Assembly (NCBI GenBank): GCA_036796255.1
Contig: DAIRDH010000014.1
Coordinates: 1-64,000 of the forward strand
Source of the DNA: T3Sed10-241 sp036796255
Lineage (GTDB): Bacteria; Bacteroidota; Bacteroidia; Flavobacteriales_D; Cryomorphaceae
DNA: 64,000 bases
Direction: 5' to 3'
The notes below the pieces were generated by a model. It was given only the letters and a program-made list of their open reading frames with translations, did not search any database and had not been told where the DNA came from. Shown here piece after piece: positions 33,473 through 42,552 of the stretch (its first letter is position 1; every line of letters begins with the position of its first letter). Position numbers and translations under genes: made by a program.

Positions 33473-35529
33473 ACCTCGCCTGCGAGGGCTTCTGACACAT
33501 TTATCACGTGGTCACCAACCTTCTCAAGTGATGAGAACAGCTCGCTGTAAATGGTGCCGCTACGCAGGTTGTACTTGCCTTTCTCAATGCGGTGTATGTA
33601 TTCCTTTCGAATGGCATTGCGGGCGCGGTTTATTTCGCGTTCTACTTCCCGTGCGGCCTTAAGGTCAATGAGGTCTTCCTCTTCTCTGTTGAGGTTGTCC
33701 ATCATGATCAGCAATGATTTTTCAACCAGGTCGTGGAGTCCAAATAGCTTATCACGCTGCTCCTGTGTAAACCAGATTTTGCCTTCATTCTTGCGCTGGA
33801 TCGTGAGGGATATTTGATTAAAAATATCACCAATCCGTTCCAAATCATTACTGATGCTCAGCATGGCGCGCACCCTTTCAGACGATTCAGGGCTCAACTC
33901 TGTGGTGGATATACGGCTGCAGTATTGGGATATTTCTACCTCCAGGCGGTCTGTGATTTCTTCGTAACGCTGTATGCGCTCGTGTATTTTAAGCTGGGCA
34001 CTGCTATCTGTTTCTGTGATCAGCCGCCTTACCATGGCTGACATCTTGTGGGTGATTTCTCCAAATTTGCTCACAGCGCGGCGTGCCTCTACAATACTGA
34101 GCTCCGAAAGTTGGATGGAATTATCAATGTACTCCAGCCGGTGCAGTTCATCTTTATCGCCTTTGGAGGGCACGGTAAAACTGGCCAGCTTTACCAATTT
34201 ATCTACAAAAGGGAGCAGCAGCAACAGGTTGGCCACGTTGAATACAGTGTGAAAAACTGCTAGGGAGGCTGTGGCAGACTGAAGGCCTGCCGGCGAGTCG
34301 GTAAATGGATCTTCTGGCATAAAGCGGGCGATGCCTTTGATCACGAAAGGCAATAAAAAAACCATCCACGCTACACCTATGATGTTGAACAGCGAGTGAA
34401 CCCGTGCACTCCGCTTGGCGTGCACATTGCCCACCAGTGCTGCAATTTCAGCAGTGGCAGTGGTACCTATATTTTCGCCGAGTACCATTGCGCAAGCCGC
34501 CTCAAGTGGAATTACACCACTGGCGCATAGGGTCATGGTAAGCGTAATGGCCGATGAAGAACTCTGCACAATTACTGTGATAATGACTCCCAGTGCTACA
34601 AATATTAAAGTGCCCAAAAAGGGAATGCTTGAGTACTCTACGAAGAAGCGCACAAATTCAGAATCTTCTGTAAAAGTGGGTACGGTACTCCGCAGAAAGC
34701 CCAATCCCATAAAGAGGAGTGCAAAACCTATGAGGGGTGTGCTCCAGGTCCGTATCTCGCGCTTTTTTACGAAAAGTAAAGGAATAGCGACTGCAAAAAG
34801 GATGAGGGCATAGAGGGTGATATTGACCCGCAGACCGAAGAAGGAAACAAACCAACCGGTGATGGTGGTTCCGATATTGGCGCCCATCATGATCCCTGCC
34901 GACTGGGTAAGGGTGATGAGCCCCGCGTTCACAAAGCTTACGGTCATCACCGTTGTCGCACTGGAGCTTTGGAGCAAAGCGGTGAGTCCAAATCCCGAAG
35001 CAATGCCTGTGATTCGGTTGCGGGTCATTCCGCTTAACGCACGCCTTAAGCGGGCTCCAGCTGAAGCCTGGATGCCCTCGCTCATGGTCTTCATGCCGTA
35101 GATGAACATGCTCAGGGCACCTACCATGAGCAGAAAGCGCAATAAGCCCCAAGGCTGCTTCGTTTCGAAACTGCTTCTGGGGGTCCAGGTATATGTGGAG
35201 GTTTGGCTGCTATCACCTCGACTGAGATAGCCCAGCTGATAGACGTAGGTTGTTGCTCCTTCTAAGTCGTCCAGTACAATGCGCCCGGCAGCATAGGGAA
35301 CAGGATCGGTGTAGTCCCAATAATCGCCTTCATTGGCGAGCACTGCTGAGCGGTTGTAGCGAAGCCTCACTGAGTCGGGTGCCTGATAATCAGTACAATC
35401 TACAGTCCAAAAAATGTCTACTTGTGCTTCAGAAACTGCCGCTCCGTAATGCCCGGCAGTGGACTGAGCTAAGGCTGACAGACTGCTGACAAATATTGTG
35501 AATAAGGCAAGTACGCGTGATATGCCCAT
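33469..35529 (-). CDS. Na/Pi cotransporter with Fn3-like N-terminus and PhoU-like tail
   Basis: A 686-residue membrane protein. A signal peptide (cleavage about ALAQ) and a beta-rich extracytoplasmic domain of about 100 residues (RLRYNRSAVLANEGD, YVYQLGYLSRG, Fn3-like) come first, which is unusual. Then two inverted Na/Pi cotransporter repeats with the signature QSSSATTVM and QSSSSAITL motifs and the following NIGTT segments in each. The last 220 residues are helical and PhoU-like. It should move phosphate with Na+ across the inner membrane, either for import or export. An exact -7 box (TAGCTTTG) lies upstream. It supports the phosphate theme of the region. Confidence 0.9.
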   Translation of the reverse strand: MGISRVLALFTIFVSSLSALAQSTAGHYGAAVSEAQVDIFWTVDCTDYQAPDSVRLRYNRSAVLANEGDYWDYTDPVPYAAGRIVLDDLEGATTYVYQLGYLSRGDSSQTSTYTWTPRSSFETKQPWGLLRFLLMVGALSMFIYGMKTMSEGIQASAGARLRRALSGMTRNRITGIASGFGLTALLQSSSATTVMTVSFVNAGLITLTQSAGIMMGANIGTTITGWFVSFFGLRVNITLYALILFAVAIPLLFVKKREIRTWSTPLIGFALLFMGLGFLRSTVPTFTEDSEFVRFFVEYSSIPFLGTLIFVALGVIITVIVQSSSSAITLTMTLCASGVIPLEAACAMVLGENIGTTATAEIAALVGNVHAKRSARVHSLFNIIGVAWMVFLLPFVIKGIARFMPEDPFTDSPAGLQSATASLAVFHTVFNVANLLLLLPFVDKLVKLASFTVPSKGDKDELHRLEYIDNSIQLSELSIVEARRAVSKFGEITHKMSAMVRRLITETDSSAQLKIHERIQRYEEITDRLEVEISQYCSRISTTELSPESSERVRAMLSISNDLERIGDIFNQISLTIQRKNEGKIWFTQEQRDKLFGLHDLVEKSLLIMMDNLNREEEDLIDLKAAREVEREINRARNAIRKEYIHRIEKGKYNLRSGTIYSELFSSLEKVGDHVINVSEALAGEV

Positions 35530-35557
35530 AATGGGGACCGCTGATAGTTTCGGCTTG

Positions 35558-35565
35558 CAAAGCTA
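35558..35565 (-). promoter_or_regulatory. -7 promoter box of the Na/Pi cotransporter gene
   Basis: On the - strand this reads TAGCTTTG, an exact TAnnTTTG match, 28 bases before the ATG. No TTG is seen at the -33 position. Confidence 0.5.
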
Positions 35566-35814
35566 CTTTAGTAGTTGGGCTGAGGAAGTAATGCAGCGTT
35601 AATTTTTCGTTAACTCTGGGCTGAATTTTAAAATATTTTCGGTGGAGATTGGAATTTATGTTTTGGTGTAAAAAATACATGCACAGTACTTAAGGAGATG
35701 TTCGTTGCGATTTGACACTTCTGAAGCATCCCAGGGTTTGTCAACAAAGGTTAATAGGCGATTAAAATTCACTTAATCGCCAAACAATAGTTTCGCTGCT
35801 GTAAAATCACTACT

Positions 35815-36501
35815 ATGTCCAAGCATGCTCCCGTCATTATGGTTCAAGGCCAGAATTCCCAATTTGACAAACTGATAAAGTCGGTTGAGAAAGCCAACCT
35901 TACTGCTGAGTTGATCAAAGGGTCGAAAGCCCTTTTTGCAATGCTAGGCGAGTTTAAGCCTTCGATCATCATGCTCGACATGCAGATCGATGAAGATAAA
36001 GATGCCATAGACGTTTTGCAGGAGTTGGTGCATCGCGGCGTTTCCAATGATATCACGGTTATCGTATTTGGTGATGAGGATGAGAATTATGTTCAAATCG
36101 CGGCGCTGAATGCGGGTGCAGACGACTACATCGTAAAGCCCATCAACAAGCGGGTTTTTGGCAGCAAGCTCAATGCATGGATGCGCAGGCAAACAAAGCT
36201 CATGGAAGAATCAACGGTGACGACTGAAATGGGATCGTTTAACCTGGACCGGGAAAAGTATAGCCTCATTGTAAGTGACAACGAAATTACCCTGCAGCGA
36301 AAGGAATTTGAGATTCTTTCCTTGTTGGCTTCTCGTCCACGAAAGGTGTTTAGCCGCAAGGAGATCAAACAAATCGTATGGGGCGATGGCAATCATACGC
36401 GCAACCGCACCATCGACGTGCATATCACCAATCTGCGATCAAAAATTGGTTCGGGTTACATCCGCACCTACAAGGGCGTGGGCTACAGCTTTCATGCCTA
36501 A
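35815..36501 (+). CDS. OmpR/PhoB-family regulator with atypical receiver
   Basis: A 228-residue response regulator: receiver domain (about 1-120) and winged-helix DNA-binding domain (about 130-228: LQRKEFEILSLLASRPRKVFSR, RTIDVHITNLRSKIG, TYKGVGYSF). The phosphoacceptor Asp55 (IMLDMQ) and switch Lys108 (IVKPIN) are kept, but the acidic pair that binds Mg2+ is replaced by Gln11-Gly12 (MVQGQN) and the conserved Thr/Ser by Gly86 (VFGDED). Phosphorylation through a standard histidine kinase is therefore doubtful. No kinase gene is adjacent. It is convergent with the M14 carboxypeptidase gene, overlapping by 4 bases. Confidence 0.9.
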   Translation: MSKHAPVIMVQGQNSQFDKLIKSVEKANLTAELIKGSKALFAMLGEFKPSIIMLDMQIDEDKDAIDVLQELVHRGVSNDITVIVFGDEDENYVQIAALNAGADDYIVKPINKRVFGSKLNAWMRRQTKLMEESTVTTEMGSFNLDREKYSLIVSDNEITLQRKEFEILSLLASRPRKVFSRKEIKQIVWGDGNHTRNRTIDVHITNLRSKIGSGYIRTYKGVGYSFHA

Positions 36502-38189
36502 GGGCGTTCGAGCCTGAAAACGGGGATTCGCCTGTGGCTGTCTTCGTAATATTTTGAATTGCGGTACACAAAGTCGAGTTGCGCTCTGGCATCAGATGCG
36601 AATTCAGGGTCGCTGCGTTTCTTTTCCTGGAATTCCTTAGAAAGCATGGTGTTTCGTTTCAGAATTTCGGCTGCAGTTTCCTCAAAAAGGTAGGTCGAGA
36701 AATACTCTTTTTGCATGAGCACCGCATCGAAAAAGCCCCAATTGAAAAAACTGTCGTCGCTGATGGGGTCAAACACATGGGCCAGGTAGCGGTTTCCGGC
36801 CTGATTGCAATTGATGATCACGTCGCCCTTTCTGAATGTCAATGGCACGGTGCGGCTGCTTACTTCGGTATCGAAATGCAGGTAGCGTCCCTCATAGGGC
36901 GCCGTTACAGTATTATAATGCTCCACATAATGTGCAGTCACTTCCAGGGTGCTGTCCTGCGGGAGTATTCTCATCTTGATGCCATTGGCTTCAAGGCGCT
37001 CAATGACTTCGCTCCAGGCTTGCGGTATTACAAATGCGGCCGGCAGGTCAAAGGTTCTATCTGGCTCGTGTGTATTGTAGTAGGCCACCTTTTCGGTAAA
37101 TGGGCGCTGTCGGTTGTACTTGACGCGGCCCATTCCGGTAACCGCGCTTGTGATGCTGTCGACGCGGTAACCAGCGAAGCTCACAGAATCCGCCTCATCG
37201 GAAAGCTTCCAGCGTGTGCTGAATGCCTTTGAAGTTTTTACCTGTGCGTCGGCGGCTTTTTTGATGGAAATGATATTTTGCTTGTTGCCTTGCAGCAGGG
37301 TATCGAGCACTTCTATAAAGGTACGGGTGGCTTCAACGCGTTGCGCATAGGGCTTGAGCATGTGTGCCTCGGTGGTAAAGCCGATGGTACCCCAGAGGCT
37401 GGCGTACCCCGTGCTGTAGCGGGGGAGGTCGGTAAAAGCTTTTAATCCCGATTCAGGCAGCCCATTGACTGTGTTGACATAGGGCAGCATGGGTTCATCG
37501 GCCTCTTCCATGGCGCGGTAGAGCTTGGGAAGCAAATCGGCAGTGAGGATGCGGCCTTGCAAGGGGTGCAGGCGCTCAGGTATGGTACTGATCAGCGTAA
37601 TATTTGGCTGGTAGTCGGCGCCGTTGGAAGTGTGGGTGTCAACAAATACATGCGGCTGCCAGTTGTGAAATATCTCTGCAAATGCGAAGGTGTTGAGCGC
37701 ATCACTCTTGATGAAATCGCGGTTGAGGTCGAGGTTTTTTGCGTTTCCGCGAAAGCCGTATGCTTCCGGTCCATTTTGATTGGCGCGTGAAGTGCTGTTG
37801 CGGTTCATTGCCCCGCCTACATTGTACACAGGGATGATGCAATAGACGATGCCTTCAGAAGGTGCTGCCGCTTTTGCTTCTGCAAATGCAAGCGCAGCAT
37901 CGATGCCACAGGGCTCGCCGGGGTGTATGCCATTCATGATAAGGCACACGAGGGCGTCATTGCTGTGGCTATGCTCCGGGTCAAATTTCCCGGAAGGGTC
38001 AATGATAAAAAGGTGTAATGGCAGGCCGGCATCTGTACTGCCCACTTCAATTAACCGGCTATAGCTGCTGTGCTCGTGCGAAAGTGACCTGTAGGCTTCA
38101 ATGATTTCGTCATATTCGGGGGTGGTGTTTTTTTGGGCATTTGCCGAAAAGGCCATGAGGAAAAACAGGGAGAACAAATAGGGTCGCAA
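36498..38189 (-). CDS. Exported M14-family zinc carboxypeptidase
   Basis: A 563-residue exported peptidase of the M14 carboxypeptidase family. Zinc ligands are visible: HPGEPCG (HxxE, about 90) and His in DTHTSNG (about 185), with the substrate Arg in LDLNRDF and the catalytic Glu in GFTTEAHML. The signal peptide ends at about SANAQ (residue 19). The only start that gives this signal peptide is TTG at 38189; an in-frame stop lies five codons upstream. After about residue 320 a C-terminal region of roughly 240 residues has no recognised domain. It should cleave C-terminal residues from peptides or peptidoglycan fragments in the envelope. Confidence 0.87.
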   Translation of the reverse strand: MRPYLFSLFFLMAFSANAQKNTTPEYDEIIEAYRSLSHEHSSYSRLIEVGSTDAGLPLHLFIIDPSGKFDPEHSHSNDALVCLIMNGIHPGEPCGIDAALAFAEAKAAAPSEGIVYCIIPVYNVGGAMNRNSTSRANQNGPEAYGFRGNAKNLDLNRDFIKSDALNTFAFAEIFHNWQPHVFVDTHTSNGADYQPNITLISTIPERLHPLQGRILTADLLPKLYRAMEEADEPMLPYVNTVNGLPESGLKAFTDLPRYSTGYASLWGTIGFTTEAHMLKPYAQRVEATRTFIEVLDTLLQGNKQNIISIKKAADAQVKTSKAFSTRWKLSDEADSVSFAGYRVDSITSAVTGMGRVKYNRQRPFTEKVAYYNTHEPDRTFDLPAAFVIPQAWSEVIERLEANGIKMRILPQDSTLEVTAHYVEHYNTVTAPYEGRYLHFDTEVSSRTVPLTFRKGDVIINCNQAGNRYLAHVFDPISDDSFFNWGFFDAVLMQKEYFSTYLFEETAAEILKRNTMLSKEFQEKKRSDPEFASDARAQLDFVYRNSKYYEDSHRRIPVFRLERP

Positions 38190-38304
38190 GATTCGGATTT
38201 TTCAGCGAAGATAGGCGCATGATGGCAATTGACCAATTAACATTAAATTAACTCAGGGCAAGAATCGTTAATATTGGCTTAAAGCGTGGTATGGGCAACA
38301 GGCT

Positions 38305-38312
38305 TACTTTTG
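38305..38312 (+). promoter_or_regulatory. -7 promoter box of the small CarboxypepD_reg gene
   Basis: TACTTTTG, an exact TAnnTTTG match, 5 bases before the ATG at 38318, implying an almost leaderless transcript and ruling out the upstream in-frame ATG at 38291. Confidence 0.55.
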
Positions 38313-38317
38313 TGCCA

Positions 38318-38641
38318 ATGAAGACGTTAATTCTTGCGCTGACAATTCTGCTTTCAATCAATGCCTCGGCAACCGAAGGTGACAAGGTTGTGAAAAGTTC
38401 TTTGCAAGGTAAGGTACTTGACGCAGGTAATCACGAATACCTCGTGGGTGCAGCTGTTCGTATTCCGGAGCTCAATCTGCAAACCTATTGCAACTTTGAC
38501 GGGGAGTTTCAGTTTGCCGACCTGCCGGTTGGTACTTATTCAGTTGAGATTAAATTGGTGAGTTACAAAGAAGCCATCTATATTCAAGTTGAAGTTTCAG
38601 AGAAGGTTAAGCTTCATAAGTTCGTATTAGAGGCTCTTTAA
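38318..38641 (+). CDS. Small secreted CarboxypepD_reg-like protein
   Basis: A 107-residue protein with a signal peptide (MKTLILALTILLS..., cleavage about NASA) and a single carboxypeptidase regulatory-like beta-sandwich: LQGKVLDAGNHEYLVGAAV, FDGEFQFADLPVGTYSVEI. This is the same domain found at the N-terminus of TonB receptors, here alone. An in-frame ATG exists at 38291, but a consensus promoter box covers 38305-38312, so 38318 is the likely start. A clear terminator follows. Role unknown; possibly an envelope scaffold or signalling module. Confidence 0.8.
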   Translation: MKTLILALTILLSINASATEGDKVVKSSLQGKVLDAGNHEYLVGAAVRIPELNLQTYCNFDGEFQFADLPVGTYSVEIKLVSYKEAIYIQVEVSEKVKLHKFVLEAL

Positions 38642-38662
38642 GTGATAGTTTAGGATATTTTG

Positions 38663-38687
38663 AGTTGCCTTCTGGCAACTTTTTTTG
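38663..38687 (+). terminator. Rho-independent terminator
   Basis: Stem agttgcc/ggcaact with loop ttct, followed by seven T, 21 bases after the stop of the small CarboxypepD_reg gene. Confidence 0.9.
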
Positions 38688-38762
38688 TGATTGTTCGTTG
38701 AATGTTATGTAAATGTTAAGTCAAAATTATCTTAACTTTACGCCGTCATTATTCCAATCGTC

Positions 38763-39224
38763 ATGAAACACTTAATTCTTCTTCTTTCAGGTATAATTCT
38801 CTTTGGTACCGTTAGCGCGCAATCGCATGAAGTACTCATTGCAGATTATCACAACCTCACCGATCAATCTTTTGATGGTAAATATTCTGGTTTTTTGCAC
38901 AATGAGGACAATCCATATCGAATCGATGAGAATGGCTTGGTTTCGGGCAAGCACCTTACCTTCCATGAAGGCGGTGCCCTCGAAGGTTCTGGAATGTACC
39001 TGGAAGGTGTAAAACACGGTGCTTGGTTAAAGTACGATGAAGCAGGAAAACTTATTTCAAGTGCCTACTTTAATAATGGTCAAAAAGATGGTCCCTGGAA
39101 AATATGGGACGAACAAGGCACGCTACGTTTTGAGATGCACTATAAAAACGGCAACAGGGTAAAAACCTGGAAAGTTTACGATTCGAAAGGCGACCTTGTA
39201 GAGTCCAAAGATTATGGCAAGTAA
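38763..39224 (+). CDS. Secreted MORN-repeat protein (YwqK-like)
   Basis: A 153-residue exported protein (cleavage about TVSAQ, residue 20). It contains at least four MORN-variant repeats with the pattern GxWxxYDxxGKLxSxxYFxNGxKDGxWKxWDExG (for example HGAWLKYDEAGKL and DGPWKIWDEQGTL). Such proteins are often labelled YwqK-family antitoxins, but the repeat is a general membrane- or protein-binding module and there is no toxin gene next to it. A near-consensus -7 box (TAACTTTA at 38733-38740) lies 22 bases upstream. A terminator follows. Confidence 0.85.
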   Translation: MKHLILLLSGIILFGTVSAQSHEVLIADYHNLTDQSFDGKYSGFLHNEDNPYRIDENGLVSGKHLTFHEGGALEGSGMYLEGVKHGAWLKYDEAGKLISSAYFNNGQKDGPWKIWDEQGTLRFEMHYKNGNRVKTWKVYDSKGDLVESKDYGK

Positions 39225-39660
39225 GGAAGTTACCCAGCCATCAGAACATAAAGAATTACAATTTTAAGGAGGCCTTGCGCCTCTTTTTTTGTCTGTGACA
39301 AACCGGTAAAGTAATTGCAAATGTTAATTCATAAAATATTACTAATCATTTAATAACGGAGTTTGTGCTAATTTAAAGTATCCCCAATGTTTAATTTAAT
39401 CATTTTGGTGTTAAGAAACAGGTAATTCCAATACGTACAGAATGTGCGATATAAATTGTAGGTAATTATCACATAGTCAGATTTATAGAAGTGTTTTTGC
39501 CAGTCAATTATAAAAAATAGGTTTCGAATTTATGTTGTAAATTATACAAAATCAGTGTTTTATATCATTTAGCATTTAGTTAATTCAAAGATGAAGTGGA
39601 CATGATGCACGCATAACTCCACAAGAGTTCCTTTGCGGCACACAAATCCAGAACCTCTCA
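39225..39660. other. Intergenic region before the second TonB receptor
   Basis: Apart from the terminator at 39268-39290 the region is very AT-rich, with no exact TAnnTTTG box and no RNA gene that I can see. The long AT-rich leader (about 370 bases) before the receptor could hold regulator sites for the system. Confidence 0.45.
39268..39290 (+). terminator. Rho-independent terminator
   Basis: Stem gaggc/gcctc with loop cttgc, followed by seven T, about 45 bases after the MORN-type gene. Confidence 0.8.
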
Positions 39661-42504
39661 ATGTTCGGCCGCTTATTCATTTTTGTTTTTTTAATCACTT
39701 TGATTTCATCTAACGGCATTAATGCCCAAGGCACGGGGACCATTAGTGGTACTGTGGAAGAAAAAGGAACCAAAGATTTACTTCCAGGCGTAAATGTATT
39801 CATTGAAGGAACTACCATTGGTACGTCTACCAGTATAGATGGTACATTTGAAATAAAGAATGTTCCTTCTGGCAATCATGTCTTAATTTGTTCATTCATT
39901 GGATATGAGGTTGAGAAAACTCCAATAGTGGTCAATGCCGGGCAGGTTACTCAAGTTAACTTCTCCATCGGAGAGTCACAATTGGTATTGGGAGAGGTCA
40001 ACATTGTAGCTGAGCGAAGAACCGCAAGTGACAATGCTGTGATTCTGGAAATGAAAGAGGCCAAACAGTTGGTGTCAGGAATCTCACGACAGCAAATGAG
40101 CCGCTCGCAAGACAGTGATGCTGCCAAAGTAATGCAGCGCATACCTGGAGTCACTATTGTAGGCAATCGCTTTGTGATGATACGGGGTGTTGCAGAACGC
40201 TACAACCAAGTGATGATTAACGGCGTGATTGCACCTAGTACTGAGGTTGATCGCCGTACCTTTTCTTTTGACCTCATTCCTAGCGGCCTGCTTGACAGAA
40301 TGGTCATCAACAAGACCGGGTCACCTGAATTTCCGGGTGATTTTGCAGGAGGGGTTATTAAAGTATTTACGCTCAACAACGTGCAGGAAGACTTTACTTC
40401 TGTAAATATTGGACTGGGCTATCGTGTGGGTACCACTTTCAATGATTTTCAAATGTCAGAGAAATCCGGAACTGACTTTTTGGGATTTGATAGATCATTC
40501 AGGCCGCTTCCCTCAGGTTTTCCCGGTACGCGCGAATTTCAAGCGACACCAAGAAACGCAGAATCGCGACAGACAGCTGCACGCTCCTTGCCCAATAACT
40601 GGAATCCCACCTCCAGCACAGCCATGCCAGACTACAGTTTTGGTTTAAGCTTAGGCCGCAGCAAGCAATTTGCCGATGGCTCAAGGCTTATGTCTGCAAA
40701 TAGCTTTAACTACAGTAAAAATTATCAATATTACCTGCGTGATTTCTTCAGGTATGACAATTGGGTAGATCGCGAAGCGCCAATTTTCCAGTGGTTTGCT
40801 TATGATGACAACACTTATGTGGAGGAGGTGCAGCTTACTGCTATGTCAAACTGGACTTATGTGAAGAACAGCCGAAACCGATTCAAATTCAAGAATTTCT
40901 TTACCCAGGTCGGTGAAAACCAAAGTGTATTGAGAAGTGGGATTAATGAATTTCAACGCCCTACAGATTTCTTTCAGAACTATATGCTTGGATATCGAAG
41001 CAGATCAATCTATTCAGGCCAGCTCATCGGAGAGCACTCAATCTCGGCGCAAGACGAGCTCACATGGGTTGTGGGTGGAAGCATACTGAGGGAGAAAGAG
41101 CCTGATCTCAGGCGATTTAGAACATTCCGCGATATTCAGGAGGGAATTGATGACCCCGATACACCCTTTGAAATGCAGCTGCCTCCCTCCTCCAACCTGT
41201 TTGATACCGGTCGGTACTTCGGCGACTTGTTCGAATATAGCGTAAACAATGGTATAGACTATAAGCACATATTTAAAGAAACTTCGAAAGGCAATTTGGA
41301 AATCGCCGGAGGTACTTATGTAGACTACCGCAGCCGCCGATTTGATTCCAGATACTTTTCTTTCCTTTTCCCGGGAGGATCGAATGATCCCATTATAGGT
41401 GAAACTTTATCGCGTTTACCCCTTGATCAAATATTTGCCCCTGAGAATATTTTGCCACAAAATGGTTTTGTTCTGGAAGAGGGTACCCGACCTATTGACG
41501 GCTATACGGCGAGCAACTTTCTGGTAGCGGGCTATGTGAGTGGTTCAATTCCCATTGGTGACTTTTATATTTCAGGAGGATTGAGAGTTGAAAATATGAT
41601 TCAGCGACTGGACGCCGAAGATGATTTTTCGGATATCGTAGTGGAGCTTCCTGTGCTCTCCTTGCTGCCGTCAATCAATGCTTCCTATCATATTTCTGAA
41701 AAAGCACTGATCCGTGGAGGCTACAGCCGCACAGTGAACAGACCCGAATTCAGAGAGCTTGCTCCTTTCTTCTACTATGATTATGAGCTCGATGCGGGTA
41801 AGGCGGGTAATCCCAACCTTAGGGTGGCCACCATTGACAATCTGGACCTGCGTTACGAGTTCTACCCGCGCCTTGGCGAGGTAATAAGTTTCGGAACATT
41901 CTTTAAGCGCTTTTATGACCCCATCGAAGCCATTACTGTTGTAACCAATGAACAGCCACAGTTTACTTTTGGCAATGCCGATGGTGCACAAAATTTTGGT
42001 TTTGAACTCGAATTTCGCAAATCTCTGAAAGGATTTGTTGAATCTGGTTTTTTAAGTCGCTTAAATTTAATAGTCAACGCCAGCTACATTTGGTCAGAAG
42101 TTGACCTCGGCGATCAGGCAACGAACCAGGACCGGGTGCGGGCTCTGCAAGGGCAATCACCTTACATTATTAATCTCGGTGGTCAATATGTTGATAACGC
42201 CAGGCAGCTTTCCGTAAGCGCTTACTACAATGTATTTGGTGCGCGAATCTTCAGCGTGGGTGATGTGCTCTTTCCTACCATTTATGAGTTACCACGAAAC
42301 AGTGTGGACATCACGATCAACAAGGAATTCAACAGCAGGATCGGAATAAAGCTCGGGGTGCGTGACCTGCTGAATGCACGATACCGATTTGTGCAAGACT
42401 CTGACCGCGACGGAAAAATTTCTGATGTGGGAGTCACGGACCATACCATATTCTCTTTTCAGCAAGGTCAGCTTATCACAGGATCAGTGACTTTTAAATT
42501 CTAA
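39661..42504 (+). CDS. TonB-dependent receptor with CarboxypepD_reg domain (system 2)
   Basis: A 947-residue outer-membrane receptor of the same layout as the one at 25312: signal peptide (cleavage about NAQG), CarboxypepD_reg domain (about 27-110: TISGTVEEKG, LLPGVNVFIEGT, IDGTFEIKNVPSG), plug (about 125-235: KVMQRIPGVTIVG, MIRGVAERYNQVMING, GLLDRMVINKTGSPEFPGDFAGG) and barrel ending in an aromatic (VTFKF). It lies 48 bases before a beta-helix lipoprotein and upstream of two small lipoproteins and a PhoB/PhoR-like pair. Import of a scarce substrate via TonB is expected; the two-component genes nearby point to phosphate, but this is inference. Confidence 0.92.
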   Translation: MFGRLFIFVFLITLISSNGINAQGTGTISGTVEEKGTKDLLPGVNVFIEGTTIGTSTSIDGTFEIKNVPSGNHVLICSFIGYEVEKTPIVVNAGQVTQVNFSIGESQLVLGEVNIVAERRTASDNAVILEMKEAKQLVSGISRQQMSRSQDSDAAKVMQRIPGVTIVGNRFVMIRGVAERYNQVMINGVIAPSTEVDRRTFSFDLIPSGLLDRMVINKTGSPEFPGDFAGGVIKVFTLNNVQEDFTSVNIGLGYRVGTTFNDFQMSEKSGTDFLGFDRSFRPLPSGFPGTREFQATPRNAESRQTAARSLPNNWNPTSSTAMPDYSFGLSLGRSKQFADGSRLMSANSFNYSKNYQYYLRDFFRYDNWVDREAPIFQWFAYDDNTYVEEVQLTAMSNWTYVKNSRNRFKFKNFFTQVGENQSVLRSGINEFQRPTDFFQNYMLGYRSRSIYSGQLIGEHSISAQDELTWVVGGSILREKEPDLRRFRTFRDIQEGIDDPDTPFEMQLPPSSNLFDTGRYFGDLFEYSVNNGIDYKHIFKETSKGNLEIAGGTYVDYRSRRFDSRYFSFLFPGGSNDPIIGETLSRLPLDQIFAPENILPQNGFVLEEGTRPIDGYTASNFLVAGYVSGSIPIGDFYISGGLRVENMIQRLDAEDDFSDIVVELPVLSLLPSINASYHISEKALIRGGYSRTVNRPEFRELAPFFYYDYELDAGKAGNPNLRVATIDNLDLRYEFYPRLGEVISFGTFFKRFYDPIEAITVVTNEQPQFTFGNADGAQNFGFELEFRKSLKGFVESGFLSRLNLIVNASYIWSEVDLGDQATNQDRVRALQGQSPYIINLGGQYVDNARQLSVSAYYNVFGARIFSVGDVLFPTIYELPRNSVDITINKEFNSRIGIKLGVRDLLNARYRFVQDSDRDGKISDVGVTDHTIFSFQQGQLITGSVTFKF

Positions 42505-42552
42505 AGCTCACACAAATTTTAAAATCAAACACAATCACAAACACAAATCAGC

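Noticed and set aside
38763..39224. YwqK antitoxin of a toxin-antitoxin pair
   Set aside because: The MORN-variant repeats are generic and the protein is exported; no toxin gene is adjacent, so the antitoxin label is not supported.
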